From: Candidatus Kapaibacterium sp. | GTDB lineage: Bacteria > Bacteroidota > Ignavibacteria > Kapaibacteriales > UBA2268 | Reading direction: 5' to 3' | Length of the DNA: 7,659 bases | Assembly (NCBI GenBank): GCA_027858275.1 | Contig: JAQIDA010000339.1 | Span: 1-7,659, forward strand | Shown: piece by piece, positions 4,913 to 7,659 of the stretch | How positions within the stretch are numbered: the first letter of the stretch is position 1 | Layout: every line of letters starts with the position of its first letter | Program-made: the position numbers and the translations under genes | The notes under the pieces: generated by a model | What the model was told of the DNA's origin: nothing | Database searches by the model: none | What the model saw: only the letters and a program-made list of their open reading frames with translations

Positions 4913-5245
4913 ATAACCGCTTTTAATGATTGTAAGAATCATTTTGAAACGTTCGTTTGCTTTGACTATATTGGAAGTATGCGCCGGTATTATTATTGAT
5001 TGTCCTGTTTCTAATAAATTTGATGTTCCGTTGATTACTATTTCAGCTCTGCCGTCAATTATTTGGACGAAAGCGTCAAACGGAATAATTTTCTCGACCA
5101 ATGCCTCGCCAATGTCAAAAGACATGACGCTGACATTTCCGGTCGTTTTATTAATTATTGTTTTACTTACAACCGAATGCGGCTCATATTCAATGATTTC
5201 TACCATAATAACTGCTTTCGATTTTTCGATATCTAAGTTGTTCAT
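4904..5245 (-). CDS. Small single-domain cupin protein lacking canonical metal ligands
   Basis: The product has 113 residues, one cupin barrel with little extra. SVVSKTIINKTTGNVSVMSFDIGEAL (24-49), PFDAFVQIIDGRAEIVING (55-73), and LLETGQSIIIPAHTSNIVKA (77-96) match the small family of cytosolic cupins with 'PFDA.V.viDG.aei.i.g', 'GE.iimPa..pHa..A' and a final 'KM.LT.IKS'. The cupin motif 1 histidines (GX5HXH) are replaced by K52 and I54. The motif 2 histidine is replaced by N92, so the usual metal site is absent. It may be a binding or regulatory cupin rather than an enzyme. The ribosome binding site is GAGGT, 7 nt upstream. A 19-bp dyad lies between it and the preceding gene. The stop codon falls within a dispersed repeat. 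No partner gene reveals a substrate. Confidence 0.85.
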   Translation of the reverse strand: MNNLDIEKSKAVIMVEIIEYEPHSVVSKTIINKTTGNVSVMSFDIGEALVEKIIPFDAFVQIIDGRAEIVINGTSNLLETGQSIIIPAHTSNIVKANERFKMILTIIKSGYEQ

Positions 5246-5267
5246 TATTGCGACCTCTAAACCTTAT

Positions 5268-5286
5268 CTACATAGTACTTATGTAG
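5268..5286. promoter_or_regulatory. 19-bp dyad upstream of the cupin gene, candidate operator
   Basis: CTACATAGTACTTATGTAG has perfect 7-bp arms around a 5-nt centre, 23-41 nt upstream of the cupin start. The TACAT/ATGTA half-sites recall BlaI/MecI/CopY-type sites (TACAnnTGTA), but the half-site spacing is wider (9 nt), so the family is uncertain. No matching regulator is in the window. Confidence 0.4.
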
Positions 5287-5321
5287 TAAATTGAAATAAA
5301 TCCTTATTCTTCATTAGTATA

Positions 5322-5374
5322 TTCGAGTTGCAATCTCAAATCTGTGTTACAAGTCGCCGATTATTAGACATCGG
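5322..5374. repeat. Imperfect inverted-repeat element after the DUF3494 gene
   Basis: On the minus strand, just after the stop codon, CCGAT/ATCGG (5357-5361 with 5370-5374) forms a 5-bp hairpin. It runs into CGACTTG...TTGCAACTCG, whose ends pair with one mismatch. TTGCAACT is shared with the REP-like unit at 2410-2438 on the same strand. It looks like a worn hairpin element, not a standard terminator. Confidence 0.3.
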
Positions 5375-5380
5375 AAACTA

Positions 5381-7405
5381 TTATTTAACATAGATCATTT
5401 GCTTGGTCAATAATGATGAACCAACTTTTAAAGTGTAATAATATATACCGGTAGCCATTGATTGATAATCTCCTTCAGCGTGGAACGATACTGTGTGTAA
5501 ACCTGCGGACCTAAATCCGTTCACAAGAGACACAACTTCATTTCCGAGTATATCAGTTACCGTTAGTGAAACAAAACCCGAAATGTCAATATTGTATTGA
5601 ATCATTGTTAATGAACTGAACGGGTTTGGATAGTTTTTCAACAATTCTAAATTCTCGTTCGCCGCAGTTTCGACAGATGAACCCTTAACTCCTTCGCCAT
5701 CGACCAAAACTGAATCTCTCTTACCGGGATCATTATGATTAAAATATATAACTCCGCTTTGTAATCCAAGATTTACAGGCGAGAAAGTTATATAGAATTT
5801 CCATGACGTACCTGCCGGGATAAGCAATTCTGTCGGCGTTATGGTGAATAACGGGTTTGAACTTGTAACAGTGCTAATTTCCAGAGTAGCTGTTCCGGTA
5901 TTGCTGACAACTACAGAATCAAGCTTGCTTAATCCATTATCAACTTTTCCAAAATGCAGAATCCGAGAACTTACTGAAAATACGGGATCTAGATCACTGA
6001 TGCCTGTACCGATGACCTGAATAGAATCTATCTTGTCCGGATCATTATGATTGAAATATATATATCCGTTATGTGTTCCGCTAATTAAAGGCGAGAAGGT
6101 TACTTTGAATTTCAATGACTTTTCCGGAGCGATAAGCGTTTCAATCGGCGTTACGGTAAATAATGCATTTGAACTTGTAACACTGCTAATATCCAGATCA
6201 GCTGTTCCTATATTGCTGACAATTACAGAATCAAGCTTGCTAGTTCCAATATTGACTTTCCCAAAATCAAGTATCTGAGAATTTGCTGAAAATTCGGGAC
6301 CAACTTCACTGACACCTGTACCGTCGACCCAAATTGAATCTCTCTTGCCGGGATCATTATGATTAAAATATATATACCCGCTTTGCAATCCACTATTTAG
6401 AGGCGAGAAGGTTACATAGAATTTCAATGACTCTCCGGGAGCGATTTCCGAATCTGTCGGCATTACGGTAAATAATGAATTTGAACTTGTAACACTGCTG
6501 ATAACTAAATCCGCGGTTCCGGTATTAGTTACCGTAACTGAGTCTTTTTTAATGTTGTCGTTAATTACATCTCCAAACCTTATCTGTGTCGAATCTGCAG
6601 AAAATATCGGGGAAGTCGGAACAATCAATACAGGCTTTGTTCCCGTAACACCGTCATTCATCGTAACCGCGGCACTAAAAGCTAATGCTCTGCCTTCAAT
6701 TGTCGCACCGACATCCAGTGAAACTGATTGATCTGCCAGAATAGTACCTTTGAAGGTCGAGTAAGTACCGAGAGTAGCGGAAGAACCAACCTGCCAAAAG
6801 ACATTTGCCGCTTGCGCGCCGCCGGCGAGTATAACACTGATACCGTCACCCAATACCAGATCGGAAGCTATCTGGAAAATCCATACATCATTCGGTCCGC
6901 CTGTAAGCGTTACGTCTGATCCGGTGATCATGCAAGTTGAGGTAAATTTATAAAGACCCGGAACAAGATTTAATGTTCCGATATTCCCGCCGTTAGGATT
7001 TAAAAAAGTACCTGTCGGAACAGGTGTTCGTCCTGCGGCATCATTATAAGCAATAGTCAAATCGCTTTTTGCAGTTTGCAACAGGATTGCGTCAATCAGC
7101 GAACCTGCCGGTCCGGATGCATCAACAACATATAAAGACCCTGTTACATTTGTTGCGTCAATTCCCGTCACATAACTTCCTGCCGAGGGACTTAATCCGA
7201 CATCACCATCTATCATAGTGTTCGTTGTACCTGTTACAGTAGCACCTGCCAAAGCAACAAAACTTTCAGTAGACCTAAGATCCAGGACATAGGTTGGTAT
7301 CGACATGGCTGTATTTCCGGCCATTAATGCTATTCCAATCATGATCAAAATTAGTCTACAGCTACGAAATTTTGTACAAATTATGTTTGTATTATTCTTT
7401 ATCAT
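5381..7405 (-). CDS. Secreted DUF3494 (ice-binding-like) protein with three ASH repeats and T9SS tail
   Basis: The 674-aa protein is exported by Sec and then probably by the type IX system. Residues 1-35 are the signal peptide, with a long polar N-region and hydrophobic core at 18-30. Residues 39-254 are a DUF3494 beta-solenoid: ESFVALAGATVTGT, MIDGDVGLSP, AYNDAAGRTP, LVPGLYKFTS, DVWIFQIASDLVLGDG, ANVFWQVGSSATLG and IEGRALAF are hallmark segments. Known ice-binding proteins of the type I (FfIBP) fold share this domain, but many members have other or unknown roles. Three Ig-like ASH/choice-of-anchor-D repeats follow (about 264-365, 369-469, 473-574) with exactly 104-residue spacing, carrying ILDFGKV, VSNTGTA and FNHNDP motifs. 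The C-terminus (585-674) is a type A sorting domain: NYPNPF, GNEVVSL, GIYYYTLKVG, KQMIYVK. AAAGG 7 nt upstream supports the start. It is probably a surface adhesin or matrix protein, possibly ice-binding. Confidence 0.92.
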   Translation of the reverse strand: MIKNNTNIICTKFRSCRLILIMIGIALMAGNTAMSIPTYVLDLRSTESFVALAGATVTGTTNTMIDGDVGLSPSAGSYVTGIDATNVTGSLYVVDASGPAGSLIDAILLQTAKSDLTIAYNDAAGRTPVPTGTFLNPNGGNIGTLNLVPGLYKFTSTCMITGSDVTLTGGPNDVWIFQIASDLVLGDGISVILAGGAQAANVFWQVGSSATLGTYSTFKGTILADQSVSLDVGATIEGRALAFSAAVTMNDGVTGTKPVLIVPTSPIFSADSTQIRFGDVINDNIKKDSVTVTNTGTADLVISSVTSSNSLFTVMPTDSEIAPGESLKFYVTFSPLNSGLQSGYIYFNHNDPGKRDSIWVDGTGVSEVGPEFSANSQILDFGKVNIGTSKLDSVIVSNIGTADLDISSVTSSNALFTVTPIETLIAPEKSLKFKVTFSPLISGTHNGYIYFNHNDPDKIDSIQVIGTGISDLDPVFSVSSRILHFGKVDNGLSKLDSVVVSNTGTATLEISTVTSSNPLFTITPTELLIPAGTSWKFYITFSPVNLGLQSGVIYFNHNDPGKRDSVLVDGEGVKGSSVETAANENLELLKNYPNPFSSLTMIQYNIDISGFVSLTVTDILGNEVVSLVNGFRSAGLHTVSFHAEGDYQSMATGIYYYTLKVGSSLLTKQMIYVK
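5684..6616 (-). repeat. Three tandem ASH-domain repeats with 312-bp period
   Basis: Within the DUF3494 gene, three units of about 104 codons are similar in DNA as well as protein. The tract GGATCATTATGATT recurs in each unit near 5728, 6039 and 6351. First and third units share almost the same surrounding sequence, suggesting recent duplication or gene conversion. Confidence 0.85.
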
Positions 7406-7434
7406 AATACTACCTTTATATTAATTATTATATA

Positions 7435-7451
7435 GTTTTCATTATGAAAAC
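7435..7451. promoter_or_regulatory. 17-bp perfect palindrome in the leader of the DUF3494 gene
   Basis: GTTTTCATTATGAAAAC has perfect 8-bp arms about a single central base, 30-46 nt upstream of the start codon. It may be an operator or a 5' leader hairpin; AT-rich sequence raises the chance rate. Confidence 0.3.
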
Positions 7452-7501
7452 CAAGTTCATTCTAATTATTAAAATATTAATAATCAGTTTTTATATCATA
7501 A

Positions 7502-7509
7502 CAAAGATA
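7502..7509 (-). promoter_or_regulatory. Possible Bacteroidetes-type -7 box (TATCTTTG)
   Basis: The minus strand reads TATCTTTG, an exact TAnnTTTG as known for the Bacteroides primary sigma factor. A TTTG lies upstream at 7525-7528, but the 15-nt spacing is short of the usual figure. The box is inside an ACAAAG/CTTTGT dyad (7501-7519) that could bind a regulator. Confidence 0.3.
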
Positions 7510-7591
7510 ATAACTTTGTAATCTCAAATGTTATATAATTAATAGAAATTTTTATATAATTCACATATTTAAAATCACTACTGTCCGGGAT

Positions 7592-7618
7592 AAAAAAAAT
7601 ACGGCTTGATAACCGTAT
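7592..7618 (-). terminator. Rho-independent terminator of a gene beyond the right edge
   Basis: On the minus strand ATACGGTT and AGCCGTAT form an 8-bp stem (one G-T pair) with tetraloop ATCA, followed by eight T residues (7592-7599). This is a textbook intrinsic terminator and separates the DUF3494 gene from its upstream neighbour. Confidence 0.8.
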
Positions 7619-7659
7619 GAATTTATTATAATTATGTTACTAAACCGTATGTATAATAA

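Larger units (their letters stand above)
7406..7659. other. AT-rich leader and promoter region of the DUF3494 gene
   Basis: No gene is seen. It contains the ribosome binding site (AAAGG, 7413-7417), two dyads, a possible Bacteroidetes-type promoter and the terminator of an upstream gene. The 5' leader would be about 95 nt if the promoter at 7502-7509 is real. Confidence 0.5.

Noticed and set aside
5268..5286. Assignment of the dyad to a BlaI/MecI/CopY regulator
   Set aside because: Half-sites look similar, but the TACA-TGTA spacing is 9 nt rather than 2 and no regulator gene is visible, so only an unspecific operator call is made.
4926..5294. 122-codon plus-strand open frame with hydrophobic stretches
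   Set aside because: It lies opposite the cupin gene, which has a good ribosome binding site and recognisable motifs; hydrophobicity is a by-product of complementary codons.
1..7659. A new defence or secretion system encoded in the window
   Set aside because: The genes are individually recognisable envelope and stress proteins, with no nuclease, helicase, toxin-antitoxin, transposase or reverse transcriptase signatures.

Overview
The window reads as chromosomal DNA from an AT-rich member of the Bacteroidota/FCB superphylum. The class Ignavibacteria or a close relative is my best guess, but this is inferred only from gene style. The main clue is a secreted protein ending in a type IX secretion (Por) sorting domain (NYPNPF near residue 591, KQMIYVK at the end). 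Others are an OmpA protein with a long thrombospondin type-3 calcium-binding array, ASH/choice-of-anchor-D repeats, and an lmo0937-type mini membrane protein. No tRNA, rRNA, CRISPR array, transposase or intact mobile element is visible.

All seven supported genes lie on the minus strand, so transcription runs from high to low coordinates. In that order they are: (7) a 674-aa secreted protein with a DUF3494 ice-binding-like domain, three ASH Ig-like repeats and a T9SS tail (5381-7405); (6) a 113-aa cupin-fold protein lacking the usual metal ligands (4904-5245); (5) a 725-aa OmpA-family outer-membrane protein with an N-terminal barrel, about 14 TSP3 repeats and a peptidoglycan-binding C-terminus (2651-4828); (4) a 169-aa outer-membrane beta-barrel protein (1729-2238); (3) a 245-aa lipoprotein resembling DUF4382-type proteins (886-1623); (2) a 48-aa lmo0937-like membrane protein (345-491); (1) the N-terminal part of a short ferritin-like protein cut by the left edge (1-213).

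Genes 3, 4, 5 and 7 are envelope or exported proteins. Genes 1 and 2 look like stress or iron-storage accessories. Gaps of 75-410 bp argue against one tight operon; only 4904->2651 (75 bp) and 1729->886 (105 bp) are close enough to suggest co-transcription. One good rho-independent terminator (7592-7618) closes a gene beyond the right edge, and a weaker one (808-854) lies after the lipoprotein gene.

The intergenic DNA is more unusual than the genes. It holds several hairpin-forming elements, including a 23-bp near-identical pair about 4 kb apart in opposite orientation, a REP-like palindrome, and dyads placed where operators might sit. I found no convincing new multi-gene system. The best leads are the dispersed hairpin elements, the three-part DUF3494-ASH-T9SS protein, and the ligand-less cupin with an upstream dyad.
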